From: Mastigamoeba balamuthi
Taxonomy: Eukaryota; Evosea; Mastigamoebida; Mastigamoebidae
Reading direction: 5' to 3'
DNA: 64,000 bases
Assembly: GCA_902651635.1 (NCBI GenBank)
Contig: CACRSC010000013.1
Span: forward strand, 587,857 to 651,856
Shown here: positions 34,598 through 47,800 of the stretch, piece by piece
Layout: each line of letters starts with the position of its first letter
Position numbering within the stretch: position 1 is the stretch's first letter
Notes under the pieces: generated by a model
What the model was told of the DNA's origin: nothing
The model's input: the letters and a program-made list of their open reading frames with translations, nothing else
The model's database searches: none
Program-made: the position numbers and the translations under genes

Positions 34598-37287
34598 ATG
34601 TCTCACACTCAACTCCTCGCCCCCCTCCTCGCCGCTCTCTTCCTCTGTGCACGCACAGCCACGCTGCTCTCGCCCGACGGGGCAAGCTGGCTCGCATCCT
34701 GCGGCTCGTCAGGTGCGCCCTCGTGTGCCCGGGACATAACCCGTCATGTTCCAACGCAACTGCCCCACACATCGCACAGTTTACGCGGGAGCCGCCGTGG
34801 GAGACAACGTTCAATGGCAGTTGGAGACATCGAGGGGCAACTCGCTGCTTCTCCGCTCTCAGGGCCGCTACCTCTGCTCCGACGCCTCGGGGAATCTGGC
34901 TCTGGTGCTCGATCCTGCCAACATGTCGCAGGTGCCGTCGTCGCTGCCGAAGCAGCCGTGCCCCCACACTGACGTCAGCAACTGCTTTCAGTGCACGTTC
35001 GCGAAGGAGCCTGCTCTCGCCCAGAGCGGCGAAACAGAGGCGGTCTCGCTGAAGCTCTCGGGCAAGTACCTGGCCCGTCAGCAGGCGGTTGCGGCTGCGA
35101 CTGCCTGCAGGCCGATGCTCTCGGAGAAACTGGAGCTCGTCGTTCCCGCGTCCGAGCAGACCGCGATGGCCGCAGCGTGGATCCTCGACGACCGGAGAGC
35201 CACGGGGGCGAGAGCAGCAGCTTCGCTGACCGTCACCAGCTCGGCGAAGCTCAAGGACATCAGCCCCACGCTCTACGGAGTGTTCTTTGAGGGTCCGAGG
35301 AACACCTCTCTTCCCACTGACACCTCTACTGCGACTAATACTCTGCCCTTGCTCCGCAGAGATCAATTTCGCAGGTGAGGGCGGGCTGTACGCCGAGCTG
35401 ATCCGCAACAGGGACTTCGAGGCCATGGGCCGTGGCGATCTGGGCAAGGGAGGGGAAGGAAATCTCCGCCCCTGGCAAGTCAAGGGCACTGTCTCCATCG
35501 ACACGAGCACAGCGCCATTCCAGGCCAACGGACACGTCGTCAAAATTGTGGGGTCGGCGACGCTGACGAACCCCGGGTTCTGGGGCATCAGCTGTGTCCA
35601 GGGCAAGACATACAAGGGCTCTTTCTATGCCAGCGGCTCCGCCTCAATCTCCTTCCGCCTCACGACCGCCACTGGAGCCTCGGCGAGCACGACCGCCACG
35701 GTTCGCACCGAGGGCTCGGGCTGGCGCAAGTACACGTACACACTAGCGGGAACAACTGCGGCACCGTCTGCGTCGTTCGAGGCCGCGGTGACTGCGAGCG
35801 GTGCTGTGTTTCTTGACAGCATCTCCCTCTTCCCGGGGGACGCTGTCCAGGGGCTGTTCCGCAAGGACCTGTTCGAGAGGCTCAAGGGGCTGAAGCCCGC
35901 GTTCGTGCGGTTCCCCGGGGGCAGCTACCTCGAGGGCTACTCGCTCAACACGCGCTGGCAGTGGAAGAAGACCATCGGCCTGCCTGAGTCTCGCCCCGGG
36001 CACATGAACGACGTCTGGGGCTACTGGGACACCGACGGCCTGGGCCTATACGAGTACTTGCTGCTCTGCGAGGCCCTCGGCGCCAAGCCCGTTCTCTCGA
36101 TCTTCACGGGATACACGCTGGACCGCAAGTACACGGCGCTCTCCGAGTCGCAGGTGTTCGCACAGGAGGCCGTCGAGGCGGTCGAGTTCGCCATCGGCAA
36201 CAGTGGCACACAGTACGGAAAGATCAGGGCGCAGATGGGCCACGCGGCTGCCTTCGGCCTGGATACGATCGAGGTGGGCAACGAGGAGTACCTGATCGCC
36301 GAGTACGCCCAGCACTACAAGCTCATCACGCAGGCGGTCTGGGCGAGGTTCCCCTCGATCAAGGTCATCGGCAACGGCGACTGCCAGAACGGCGTCGACG
36401 TCAAGAAGGGCAACCCCTGCCTGACGGGCCAGACCTGCAACCTCTGGGACGAGCACATGTACATGAGCGCCGACGGCACTGCGGCGGCCAGCCGCAAGTA
36501 CGACTCGTACGACAGGTCGCTGCCCAAGGTCTTCGTCGGGGAATGGGCCGGCAACACGTGGGCGCCCATCACCCAGGACAAGGCCGAGACGATGAAGATC
36601 GCGGCCGCCGAGGGCGCGTTCATCATCGGGCTCGAGCGCAACGCAGACGTCGTGAAGATGGAGGCGTTCGCTCCTCTGTTCAGGCACGTGTCGGGGACGC
36701 AGTGGAAGTACGACCTGATCTCGTTCGACAGCTCGCGCAACTACGTGCTACCCGTCTACCACATCCTCAGCCTCGTCGCCAACGACCTGTGCAGCCACAC
36801 TGTGCCGGCTACGTTCCAGGGCGTCACGACAGCCAACGCCTGCGTCAAGAGCGACGGCACCATTGTCCTGAAGATCGCCAACTACGCTGCGAGCAGTGCG
36901 AGCGTCGCTGTGTCGCTCGCAGGATTTGGGAACCTGCCGTCGACAACGGGGACTGTATTCACTGTCTCTGCTCCAAGTGCCAGTGCCGCAAACACGCTCG
37001 ACAACCCGGACAACGTGAAAATAGTGCAGCAGCAGATAACCGTGAGCAGGTCGTTCAACGTGGATGCTCCAGCGTACTCCTTTGTGATGGTGCGCATAGG
37101 GAGCAGCAGTCAGCCCTGGCCGCAAAGCCAGCACAGTGGCACCACAGGCGAAACGAGCAGCACCGGCACAACAAGCAGCATCATCGACAGAGAGGACAGC
37201 ATCATCCTGAACCTCGCCACCACTGGTGCGGTCTCACACGTCGTTCTAGCAGCGTCTGCGGTCGCTGTCATGTTCCACCTTCTCTGA
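34598..37287 (+). CDS. Secreted GH51 alpha-L-arabinofuranosidase with extra N-terminal domain
   Basis: 851 residues from exons 34598-34712, 34780-35292 and 35360-37287. Signal peptide MSHTQLLAPLLAALFLCART is followed by about 170 residues absent from the minus-strand paralogue. These include SLLLRSQGRYLCSD and SLKLSGKYLARQ, a repeat pattern like a beta-trefoil (fascin or ricin type), possibly a binding module. The catalytic part follows: YGVFFE, EINFAGEGGLYAELIRNRDF, FVRFPGGSYLEGY, acid/base in IEVGNEEY and nucleophile in VFVGEWAG. A Ser/Thr-rich linker and a hydrophobic tail end the protein, suggesting GPI or membrane anchoring. The two GH51 genes share the intron just before EINF, so they are paralogues that diverged by domain gain and intron loss. 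Confidence 0.92.
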
Positions 37288-37625
37288 GCACACTGAGGGA
37301 TGACTTCCTCCCCACAACTTTGTGAGGACCCATGTATGTCAAAAAAGACCAAAATGCACTTTGCCCGCTCCTAAAAGGGTCATGAACTACTTTGGACTGC
37401 CGACCGTCAGTGGAAAGTTCGGATCGTTCCACAATCCTGTACTCGTCGATGTAAAACAAGTCCAAGAACCCGAGGGTCAATTGCTCTCTGCCAAGCGCGG
37501 CCGTATCATTCCACACCTGGGCTTTGGGGCTCGCGTGGAACCCCTTGTTTATTTGGTTCTCGCAGGTGGTCGTGGGGCTCAGTGGATTGGCTCAGCCTGC
37601 CTCGGCCGACAGCGGGGCCGCCTGC
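37288..37625. other. Convergent intergenic region GH51 / MYND
   Basis: 338 bases, no coding sequence seen. TTTATT at 37548-37553 is a likely minus-strand AATAAA for the MYND gene. Confidence 0.5.
37548..37553 (-). terminator. Poly(A) signal of the MYND gene
   Basis: AATAAA on minus, about 75 bases past the stop at 37626. Confidence 0.55.
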
Positions 37626-38189
37626 TCACCAGCCCTGGGGCTCCAGCGGCCTGTCCGTGGCGATGTGCATCTTGCCGTCGGCAGAGACCCACGCGTCGAA
37701 CCACGCGACGGCCGTCAGCCCCTCGACGTGCCCCGCGCCCTTGACGGCCGCCAGCAACGCTCCGTACGCGGGGTCCGGCGGCGTGACGAACTGCTGCCTG
37801 CGCTCCTCCCTGTCGTGGCAGAGCAGCGGCTGCCTCCCCAGGTCCTCGCACGTCGGCGCCCGCACCTTGACGACGAACACGTCCGAGGGCCGCGGCTGCG
37901 CTGGGGCCCCGGCCGCCAGGCCCGCGCACTCGGAGCGGTGGCGGGCAGCCCAGTCGGCGCGCTGGCACTCGCGGCTGCAGTACGAGCGCGAGTGGCACCG
38001 CGAGCAGACGTAGTGCGCCTCGGCCACCCCGCAGCCCGCGGCAGAGCACGCGCCCAGCAGGACAGCCTCGCCTGACGTGGCCACCGTTGGGCTGGTCGGC
38101 CCCTGCGACGACGACGACGACGACGACGAGCGCTGCTGCCGCTGCTTCTCGGCGGCCACCTGCTTGATCCTGTCGACGAGGCACTCCAT
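37626..38189 (-). CDS. MYND zinc-finger protein
   Basis: 187 residues, single exon. After a Lys/Gln-rich start and a run of eight Ser (a GTC-repeat in the DNA), residues about 48-88 form a MYND finger: CSAAGCG, YVCSRCHSRSYCSRECQ, then DWAARHRSEC, giving the expected Cys/His ligands for two zinc ions. MYND fingers bind proline-rich peptides. The last 90 residues (VFVVKVRAPTCEDLG to the end) show no domain I know. The role is unknown beyond protein-protein contacts. Confidence 0.72.
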   Translation of the reverse strand: MECLVDRIKQVAAEKQRQQRSSSSSSSSQGPTSPTVATSGEAVLLGACSAAGCGVAEAHYVCSRCHSRSYCSRECQRADWAARHRSECAGLAAGAPAQPRPSDVFVVKVRAPTCEDLGRQPLLCHDREERRQQFVTPPDPAYGALLAAVKGAGHVEGLTAVAWFDAWVSADGKMHIATDRPLEPQGW

Positions 38190-38553
38190 GCGCGGCTGTA
38201 CTGTTGTAGCGTGCGGTGGTGTGGCGGGTGTGCTGCGGCGACTGTGTGGTGTGCCTGTTTCTGTCCTCCTCCTGTGAATCCGCTGGCACCGACGTGTCCT
38301 TGGCCGCAGAGAAGATGCGCGAATCTTCCACAGGCCAAATCCATTTCCGGGCTACATCCTGAGGGTTCCCCCACGGTCGGGAGACACTGGCAAGGACATT
38401 CGCCTCTGCGAGGCCTTGGTTCAGTCGGTTGTATTCCTCTCCGCCCGGCGGCTGTGACGAAAGTGGAGGAAAAACGGTATTGGCCGATTCCCGAATAAAA
38501 AATGCGATCTAAGTATAGCGACTCGTGCAGAGATCTACAGGCAGAACCTCATC
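38190..38553. promoter_or_regulatory. Divergent intergenic region MYND / TmcB-cyclase A
   Basis: 364 bases between divergent start codons. No gene or clear promoter box is visible. Confidence 0.45.
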
Positions 38554-41500
38554 ATGCTCCGACGGGGCACGCAGGTCGGTGACGCAGAGACGACTGCCGA
38601 CAGCGCGAGCAGCGCTGCCCGTGGCAGCTCGACGGCGTGGGCAGCCGTCGCTGGCCGCAGCGCCCCGGGCCGCCTGGGCTCCGCCCTCGTGCTGACGTCT
38701 TTCCAGACGCTCTCCAGCCCTCCGTGGCGCCCCCTCGAGCTCGCCTGCGCCCTCGTCGAGCTGCTCCAGGTCGCCACGTTCGCCGTCGACGGAGAGGCGC
38801 TGGCGGGGTCGGCAGCTTCGCCGTTCTTCGGGGCTCTGAGCCGCGTGCGCGACCCCGTGGCGTCGCGGTACCACGTGGGCGCCTTCGTTCCCATGGCCCT
38901 GGCGCTTATGGCGTACCCGACGGCCTTCGCGGTGCAGTTCGTCAGCGTCCTCAGAGGCGGTGTTGGTGAGTTCGCCCGCTTTTTCTCGTGAATGTAATGT
39001 CCGCCCGATGAATGTAATGTTCAGCGGTCTTTATGAGTTCTCTTCGCTTTTTCCGAACCGGGGTTTCAGAACCGGGCGAGGTTGGTGCTATTTCCGGGTT
39101 CGACGGTCTCGACTCACGACTCATGTGTGTGGCAGGGCACCGGTCGCTGTACTCGCTCCAGAGGGTCTACCTGAACTTCCTGCGCTTCCTCTTCCTCCCC
39201 TGCGTGCGTAGTGATGCCGCCCGCCATCTCCACCGGACCCCACGGGTCTAACTGTCTCGTCCTGCAGGCGTACTGCATGCTCTCGAGCGGGACCAGCGCC
39301 TCCTTGGGCATCGGGGTTGCTGTCACAGCAGTCGCCTTCATCGGGAACCTGCAAGCCAGCTTCTGGTATACCCAACGCAGGGACTCCGGTCTCACCGGCC
39401 TTCCAGTGTTCTGCACGGACTCCGGCCGGGGCTGAGCTACATCTCGCTGACGCTGCCACGGTTCGCCGTTGGCTGGGAGGCCTTCAAGTTCGCGATGTTC
39501 GTCTCCGACGTCGTCCTCGTGCGGCGCACAATAGCCCCTGGCTCCGAGAGGCTCCTCATCTGCTTGCACATGCTGTGGGTCGCGGTCCTGATCGGCTTCC
39601 AGCTGGGGTTCACGGTCGTCTTCCTCGTACGAGCGCTCAAGCTTCCAATATGACCTCACCCCGCGCGTGCCAGCCCTTCACGAGGAAGAGCTGCAACTAC
39701 GTCTTCGCGGGCTCCTGCTGTGCAATTGCCCTCAGCTCGCTGCTGACGGTCGGCGCAGTCTACAGTGCTCGCGACCCCGCCAAGGTCGCCCTGTCGCTCG
39801 TCTCGCTGGCGTCGATGATCCCAGGAGGGCTGCTGGGGTACCTCCTCGTGCGCATCAGGCTGGGCCACCCAAACATGCGCATGCCCGTATTCCCGCTGTC
39901 TGTGGACCCCAACTCGCGCTTCAAGAACGCGTTTGGGTACGACATGGCCTCGAGGTTCATCTACTCCACCAAGGATCTCTCCGAGAACGCCATCGCCACG
40001 GCTGAGGCCATCCTGGACGAGGGCACACAGTGCGTGCTTATGTGGCGCATTCAGTTCGCTCACGATACTCACCGAGCAGAGCCTGTCCGGACTCCAACTA
40101 CCTGCGCATGGCCCACGCACTTATGGCCATGGAGATCACCCATGATATCTCGCGCGTCAAGGCCCTTGTGCGGCGACTTCCCATCACATGCACACACATA
40201 TGGCGTGGACTCAAGGAGCTGTGGTGCACAGTTGTTGAAGGCAGAGAACGAGCGGCTCCCTCCGTGGGACCTCGCGTACATGCTCTACTGCCTCTCCAAG
40301 TCCACAGCGACGCACTCGGCCGTGTCGTCTAAGGAGGAGATCGAGCTGGGCATCGCCGAGGGCCACCATCGCGACGCACGGAAACTGATGGCGGACTTCT
40401 GGGGCATTCTGGCGAGCACCAAGAAGAACATAGACCATAACGAGCTCCTCGAGATCATCGCCAGCATCTCACTCCACGAGCGCCAGGGCGACGCAACGTT
40501 CCGCAAGCTTCTGTGCGTACACCTCACCCTCACCCAGCCTCGGCCTCGCGGGAGGTAGGGAACGCTGACCCCATAGGCAATCGTAGATCAGGCAACCTCA
40601 AGTCGTGTGTGCTTCTGAGAAAGTACGGAAAGTTCCTGCAGGAGATCCGAGACGACCAGGAGCAAGCGGAGATCATGTTCCAGCTGGCCGAGAGCATCGA
40701 AGCACCAGCCAACGCCAAGAAGAGCGTCCCCAAACTGTTGCGTGGCCCGCCATGTAGCCGAATATCTGACCCTGAGACGGTGTGCCGTTACAGAAAGGTG
40801 ATTGTCCCCGAGGAGATCACTGTGCCCACAGACGACGAAGACCCGATGTCGTTGAAGAAGGCGGAAGAAAAACAGGAGGAGCTTGGAGGCAGATCACGCT
40901 CGTTCTCCAACACCAGCGGGATGAGCTCAATGTCATTGTCGATGGCCGACCTCACGGAGGACAGAGCTCGGGTGCTCGAGTTCCGTTCTCATGCAAGCAC
41001 AGTCAAGTGAGTACAGCTGCTCTTCTCCTGGACAGACATCCGTTTGTTCATCAAACACCTCCTAGGTCGCAGGGGGTTGTGGTTCTGCATGTTGTGCTTG
41101 TGGGCGTCTTTCTGTTCCTCATCGTGAGCAACATCGTGGTCTTCCTGCTCTCTCGCAACAGCATACAGAAGCTACAGGACTCCATCAGGGTTGTAGATGA
41201 CATCTGTGAGGAGAACTCTATTCTATCCCCCGATCTTACACTCAGCAGCGGATAGTGCTGGAGTCGTATTTGACGCTGCTCTCGATGCCAGGGAGGTGCT
41301 CATGCCCAGGATCACAGGGCAAATAGAAGGAGAGGCCGAAGAAAGCCTGAACCACCTATTCCACGACTTAGCCGAGATGCAGACCCACCTATACGATGCA
41401 TTTCAGGGAAGTGCTGGCCCTCTATGGCAGAGGAACGAAACCGCAATCAAGAAGTTCTTCCCCAGGTTACATGCTATCTACACTCCTCCAAGTTGACTTC

Positions 41501-44500
41501 CACTAAAGGAGCCGAACCTTTCAGTGACTCTGGGGACAGTGGTCACTTCGAATACACTACTTCAACTCTCTCGGACGCATCGTATGAGCTCGTGGTCAGT
41601 CTGGGGATGGTAGCTCGTCTACTAGGTGAATCAAGTTGATCTTGCATATCCCTCATATTTGACATCAATGCAGCAACGCAGAATTCGACAGACGTCATAT
41701 ATCACAACAGCTACTGGAGATATGTCATGGACAACAGCAACTCAATCGTGGGGAAGCTCTTCTTGCTTGCAGGAATCCATGCAGATGACGTTTCTCGGCT
41801 TATTGAAAGCTCCCGTGAAACTCTGATCATCGGTGAGCGAAATTCGCTCATCTCCCCTTCACCTGACTCCATTGTAAGTGTGCCCCGTCTGCATGGGACT
41901 ATGCACCATACTTCCAGCCGCATGCATTATAGCTAGCTACATCAGGATTGACAAGGAGCACAGAGTCATCATCTCGATGTTCTCCGAGATACCGAGGTTC
42001 ATCAGTCGGTGGTAATATGCTCCTCACATTCTCGCAAGGTCCACTGCCCTGAATCTGTACGAGAAACTCTCCACACAGCACAAGAAGAGCACCGATATAT
42101 CCACACTGCGCTCTGCGGCTCGGTTGGTGCAGAAAAGAGTGCGTTTCCCACAATCCGAAATTGTTCTCACATTGAGCATTCGGAAATATCAGATGCCTGC
42201 ATTGAAGCGTGTCGTTGCAGTCATAGTGTTGCACATCTTCGTTCTCGTCGCACTCGGGTGTGCTCTGTTTGCTTTCTTTTACGTGTCTTCTGCGTCAGCC
42301 GACATTGAAGGTGCGCTGCACAGCGTCATTCCATTCTCACGAATTAGCAGCCAAAACTGTGCTCGAGGCCGGCAAACTGAATGCGTATACCGTGAGGTCG
42401 TTGTTCATGGCAAATGAGCTGATCGTCAACGATCGCATGACATGGGAGTCCGAAGTCAAGATTCAGGAGGAAACTCTGTCGGTTCTAGCGACTCGAAAGA
42501 ACGCAGAGCAGAATCTGCTATTCCAATTGGGGCACGCACACGCTGCCTGGGACACGACCCTCACTGACACCGACTATCTACAGGGTTGCGGAAGACAATG
42601 GGTATTCGCAGGAGAAGTACCTGTGGTTCATCGAGGAGTGTCCACAGGAGATTCAAGAGCTCGGTGTTCCGTGTTCTGGCCTCGGGTCAATGCATGCCAT
42701 CGTTTCAAGTGAAATAGCCTCACTCGCGAATCCCGGGGAGAACCATACGTACGCAACACATCACTCATCGAGTGCACTAGTTCGCATGTTATCTCACGTG
42801 ACTCTGCTTCGCCCCTCCAGATACACAGCGGACAACCCGAGATATATGTTTGTGGTTAGCGTCTCCGAGCCTCTGCAGACATGGACCAGCCAGATGAAAA
42901 ATCTGCTGCTCAGCGCGTCGGTAGAGCACAGCCGAAGAGCCACAAGCACGCTGACGTGGCTTGTACTCGTGACGGTCGCCTACGCGGTCGTCGCGTACTT
43001 CTCGACGTTCCCATTCCTCCGGAGCCTCGTCGACACCAAGAGGGCTGCCATTGGCCTCCTGCTCCACGTCCCAGCGCCAATCGTCCTCCAGTCAGAGACG
43101 ATTCGGAGCTACTTGGAGAATGGAGCTTCGATCAACAAGGCGAGCTATAAGGTGATATATCATTCATCATCACCGCGAGTGAACCTCACTGATTTCAATG
43201 TATGTCGTTGGTAGGACATTGTGGACGAGCAAGAGAAGAAGACACGGATGATCCTCAACGCCTGCAAGGACCCCGTCATCGTCACAAATGAGTCGTGCGC
43301 CATTTTGGTTCGCCTCCTGTGCGTGTGTTGATCCTTGCATAGTGGAACGATGGAACTCGTCAATCCCGCCACGGAGGACCTCTCGGGCTTCGATGTCGCA
43401 GAGCTCCTGGGGAAGCCCATCGGCGTCCTCATGGGCGAGGAGTTCTCGAGGAAGCACGCGGATGCTGCTGCCACAGTCGTCGAAGAGGCAAAGAAGGGCA
43501 AACGCAAGCAGTTCCTCCTGGACCAGTCCGAGTTTGTCCTGTGCTGCAAGGGTAATTTCCTCATTGTCAACTGTCTTTTTCGGCACTCATCCGCGATCAC
43601 ACAGACGGCACGACAATACCGGTGCTGGTCTCGACGGCCATGGCCATCACTGGCGCTGGCATCTCCTTCGCCATGTTCGCCAAGGACATCCGCCACATCA
43701 AGGACCACGAGGCCGCCCTCGACAGGGAGCAGAAGAGGGCCGACGCGCTGCTGCACAACATCCTGCCGGGCCCGGTGGTGGAGAGGCTCAAGCGCAGTCC
43801 CGGGAAGCTGGTAGCCCGCAAGTACCACAACGTGTCTGTGATGTTCGCGGACATCGTGGGCTTCACCCCGACGGCGTCGGGGATGAGGCCAGAGGACCTG
43901 GTCATGATGCTCAACGACCTCTTCTCCCCGTGGGATGAGCTCTGCGAGACTTACGACGTGGAAAAGAGTACGGCAAATTCCCCTGATCAGCCTTCCATGC
44001 TAACAAATAACATACAGTCAAGACGATAGGCGATTGCTACATGGCTGTCTCGGGGCTCGACGATCGCGCAGACCATGCTGAGCACATGATCGAGTTCGCT
44101 CTTGCCGCCATGAACGCTGTCCGAGACTTCAACGCGAGTAGGTCATCCAAGAGCCAAAAGCAGATCAGCCTGCGGGTGGGAATACACAGCGGGAGCATTG
44201 TGGCGGGTGTCATCGGATCCAGGAAGTGGGCGTTCGACATCTGGGGCGACACTGTCAACGTCGCCAGTCGCCTCGAGAGCAGCGGGCTCGCTGGGAGAAT
44301 CCAAGTGAGCCAGGAGACGTACCAGCTGACCAAAGACAAGTTCCCCTTCGACCAGCGTGGACCTGTGCAGATCAAGGGCAAGGGCGAGATGGAGTGCTAC
44401 CTGCTTGCTGAGGACTGCCATTTCGATGGGACACCGAAATTCAAGGACAGCACGGGTGTGCGGTTCAAGGAGAGCAACAGCTATGGATCGCTCGGAAGCT

Positions 44501-44574
44501 TGCACTCGCTCATCGAGTCGTCCAAGGGAATGCCCGACAGTGTGAGGATTGTATCAAGTAGGAAAGGTGATTAG
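38554..44574 (+). CDS. TmcB-like multi-pass membrane protein fused to PAS and adenylyl-type cyclase (copy A, 23 exons)
   Basis: Predicted membrane-bound class III nucleotide cyclase, 1,575 residues. Exon ends: 38554-38965, 39136-39203, 39268-39365, 39407-39626, 39674-40029, 40080-40167, 40232-40512, 40587-40736, 40794-41006, 41066-41205, 41246-41465, 41525-41625, 41674-41832, 41879-41996, 42039-42138, 42193-42310, 42351-42531, 42584-42748, 42821-43151, 43215-43294, 43343-43551, 43605-43967, 44018-44574. The N-terminal third is hydrophobic and ends in a TmcB-type block (SCVLLRKYGKFLQEIRDDQEQAE). Further helices include VVLHVVLVGVFLFLIVSN and TWLVLVTVAYAVVAYFSTF. A PAS domain follows (ACKDPVIVTNESG; GFDVAELLGKPIGVLM). 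The cyclase has VMFADIVGFTPTASG, KIKTIGDCYMAVSG and FDIWGDTVNVASRLES. Lys in KIKTIG and Asp in FDIWG are the ATP-selecting pair, so the product is probably cAMP. Intron 17 is GC-AG. Confidence 0.85.
43215..43967. repeat. Gene-conversion tract, copy A (partner 49527-50278)
   Basis: From exon 20 through exon 22 the two cyclase genes are almost base-identical, including the whole of intron 20 (43295-43342 and 49607-49654). Most other introns of the pair cannot be aligned by eye. Such a sharp island of identity inside an older duplicate points to recent gene conversion. Exon 23 is also very similar. Confidence 0.8.
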
Positions 44575-44608
44575 ATGAGTTTTTCATGATTTCAATTGGT
44601 GTCAAAGC

Positions 44609-44614
44609 AATAAA
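44609..44614 (+). terminator. Poly(A) signal of TmcB-cyclase A
   Basis: AATAAA starts 35 bases past the stop at 44574. The remaining 260 bases before the next start hold nothing else that I can recognise. Confidence 0.55.
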
Positions 44615-44873
44615 GAATCTGAGCAGTGCGGCATGAACTCCCATCTTCTCTCGTTTCTCCTCCATCTGTTCTGAAGGTAGTAAAGGGGGAATGATTGCTC
44701 GGGAACGCAATTGTACTAGCCTAACCATGTGCTTCTTGGTGTGCAGATTCCGCTCCGAGCGGGGGAGGCGGCAATCAGGAGAAAAAGGGAAAAAACCGGT
44801 TCCACAGTCTTGACTAATAATAGCAGGTTGTGCAGAGCCTGCCCACCGCAGACACCGCGGTGCAAACAGCATA

Positions 44874-47800
44874 ATGCTTCGACGGGGCACGCAGGTTGCG
44901 GACGCCGAGACGGCGGCCGAGAGCTCAAGCAGCGGGGTCCGCGGCAGCTCGACGGCGTGGACGGCCATCGCTGGCCGCAGCGCCCCGGGCCGCATGGGTA
45001 CCGCCCTCGTGCTGACATCTTTCCAGACGCTCTCCAGCCCCCCGTGGCGCTCCCTCGAGCTCGCCTGCGCCCTCGTCGAGCTGCTCCAGGTCGCCACGTT
45101 CGCCGTCGACGGAGAGGCGCTGGCGGGGTCTGCAGCTTCGCCGTTCTTCGGAGCTCTGAGCCGGGTGCGCGACCCCGTGGCGTCGCGGTACCACGTGGGC
45201 GCCTTCGTTCCCATGGCCCTGGCGCTGCTGGCCTATCCGATGGCCTTCGCGGTGCAGTTCGCCAGCGTCCTCAGAGGCGGTGTAGGTGAGCTGACCCTTT
45301 TTTTGCAGCCACCGGCATTTGTGAACCTCACGGACCGAATTCGCCCAAACTGGTTGTTCGGCATTTCCATATCCGCATACGAGCCCCTTTTTAACAGCGG
45401 AAGGCCGGTGCAGGGCACAGGTCGCTGTACTCGCTGCAGAGGGTCTATCTGAGCCTCATGCGCTTCCTCTTCCTTCCCTGCGTGCGTCATCTCTGCGCCT
45501 CGCAGATTCGAAACAGACGGAACTGAGGGTACCCTCACAGGCTTACTGCATGGTCTCGCACGGGTCCACTGCGACTGTGATCATCGGCTGTTTGATTACA
45601 GCCCTCGCCTTCATCGGGAACCTGCACGCGGGGTTTTTGTGCGTTGGTAATCCGCCCATCACAGTCTGACAGGCGGATGCAAAACCCAGCGTTCTGCACG
45701 GACTGCGGCCTTCCCTGAGCTTCATCTCGCTGACTCTGCCACGGTTCTCTGTGGCTTGGGAAGCGTTTAAGTTCGCTGCATTCGTTTCGGATGTTGTACT
45801 CGTGCGGAACACGATCGCCCCGGGGTCCGAGAAGCTGCTGATCTGTCTGCACATGCTCTCGATCGCCGCCCTTGTTTGCTTCCTGCTTGGAGTCACAGTC
45901 ATTTTCATCGTAAGAGTCTAAGGCCTCCCTTGTGCATATTTCGTGGCCTGACCACTCGCGGTTTGCATGTCATCAGCCCTTCACGAGGAAGAGCTGCAAC
46001 TACGTCTTTGCTGGCGTCTGCAGCGCAACTGCCTGCAGCTCGCTGCTGACGATCGGCGCAGTCTACAGTGCCCGCGACCCCGCCAAGGTCGCCCTGTCGC
46101 TCGTCTCGCTGGCGTTGATGATCCCGGGAGGGCTGCTGGGGTACCTCCTCGTGCGCATCAGGTTGGGCCACCCCAACATGCGCATGCCCGTATTCCCGCT
46201 GTCGGTCGATCCAAACTCGCGCTTCAAGAACGCGTTTGGGTACGACATGGCCTCGAGGTTCATCTACACGACAAAGGACCTCACCGAGAACGCCATCGCC
46301 ACGGCTGACGCCATTCTGGACGAGGGCACGCGGTACGATCATCCCCTGGGCTGTCAGGAATTCCATGTCATCTTATGGCTTTCGCAGAGACTGCCCAGAC
46401 TCCAACTATCTCCGACTGGCGCACGCGATCATGACCATGGAAGTCATCCATGACATCTCGCGCGTCAAGGCTGTGGTTCGTCGAAATGCCAAGCACATAA
46501 CGCCCTCAGAGTGCGGACTCACTGGAACGGGGATGGCAGTTGCTGAAGGCAGAGAGCGAGCGGCTCCCTCCGTGGGACCTCTCGTACATGCTCTACTGCC
46601 TCTCCAAGTCCACAGCGACGCACTCGGCCGTGTCGTCTAAGGAGGAGATCGAGCTGGGCATCGCCGAGGGCCACCACCGCGACGCAAGGAAACTGATGGC
46701 GGACTTCTGGGGCATTCTGGCGAGCACCAAGAAGAACATCGACCACAACGAGCTCCTCGAGATCATCGCCAGCATCTCACTCCACGAGCGCCAGGGCGAC
46801 GCAACGTTCCGCAAGCTTCTGTGCGCATCTCTCTCCGCCCCGGCGGAGGCGGTACTGTCGCGCATCGCAGATTGACTCTCCGGGGCCACGCAGGTCGAAC
46901 AACCTCAAGTCGTGTGTGCTTCTGAGGAAGTACGGGAAGTTCCTGCAGGAGATCCGAGACGACCAGGAGCAAGCGGAGATCATGTTCCAGCTGGCCGAGA
47001 GCATCGAAGCGCCAGCCAACGCCAAGAAGAGTGTCCCCAAGCTGTTGCGTTGAATTCACTCGAACATGACCATTGCCACCACTGATGCTACTACGATCGC
47101 AGAAGGGTTGTCGTACCGGAGGAGATCACTGTGGTAGTAGACGACGAGGACCCTATGGCGCCCAAGAAGGGACCGCTGAAGCCGGACGACCAGAGCGAGA
47201 CCGGGTGCAGGTCACGGTCGCAATCCAACGCCAGCGCCCTGAGCTCCATGTCGATGGCTGACCTCACAGAGGACAGAGCTCGTGTGCTCGAGTTCCGCGC
47301 GCACGCCAGCACAATCAAGTGAGCGCTATCTCCCCATCTCGTCGTGAGGCCTGACACAATGTCTTCAGGTCGCCTGGGGTCGTAGTGCTGCACGTGGTTC
47401 TTGTGGGAGTTTTCCTGTTTCTAATCGCGAGCAACATCACCGTCTTCCTGCTCTCGCGTAACGGCATCCAGAAGCTGCGCGACGCAATTGGCGTCGTTGA
47501 CGACATCTGTGAGACTCTTGAGACAGACAATCACGAGCTTCTGACGTTCTGTTTCTCCCCCCCCCCCCCCGCTTCAGCCGAGAGCGCGCGGGTCATCTAC
47601 GACGCATCCCTCGACGTCCGCGAGGTCGAGGTTCTTATGACGGGGGTCACCGGGCTGCCTTGGCGGACGGACAACATCTCGGCCCACATTTCGGCAGACC
47701 TGGACCAGATACGCGTGTATCTCTATGACGCATTTCAGGGGAGCGCTGGCTCGCTGTGGCAGCGAAACGAGACTGCGATCCGGAGATATTACCCGAGGTA

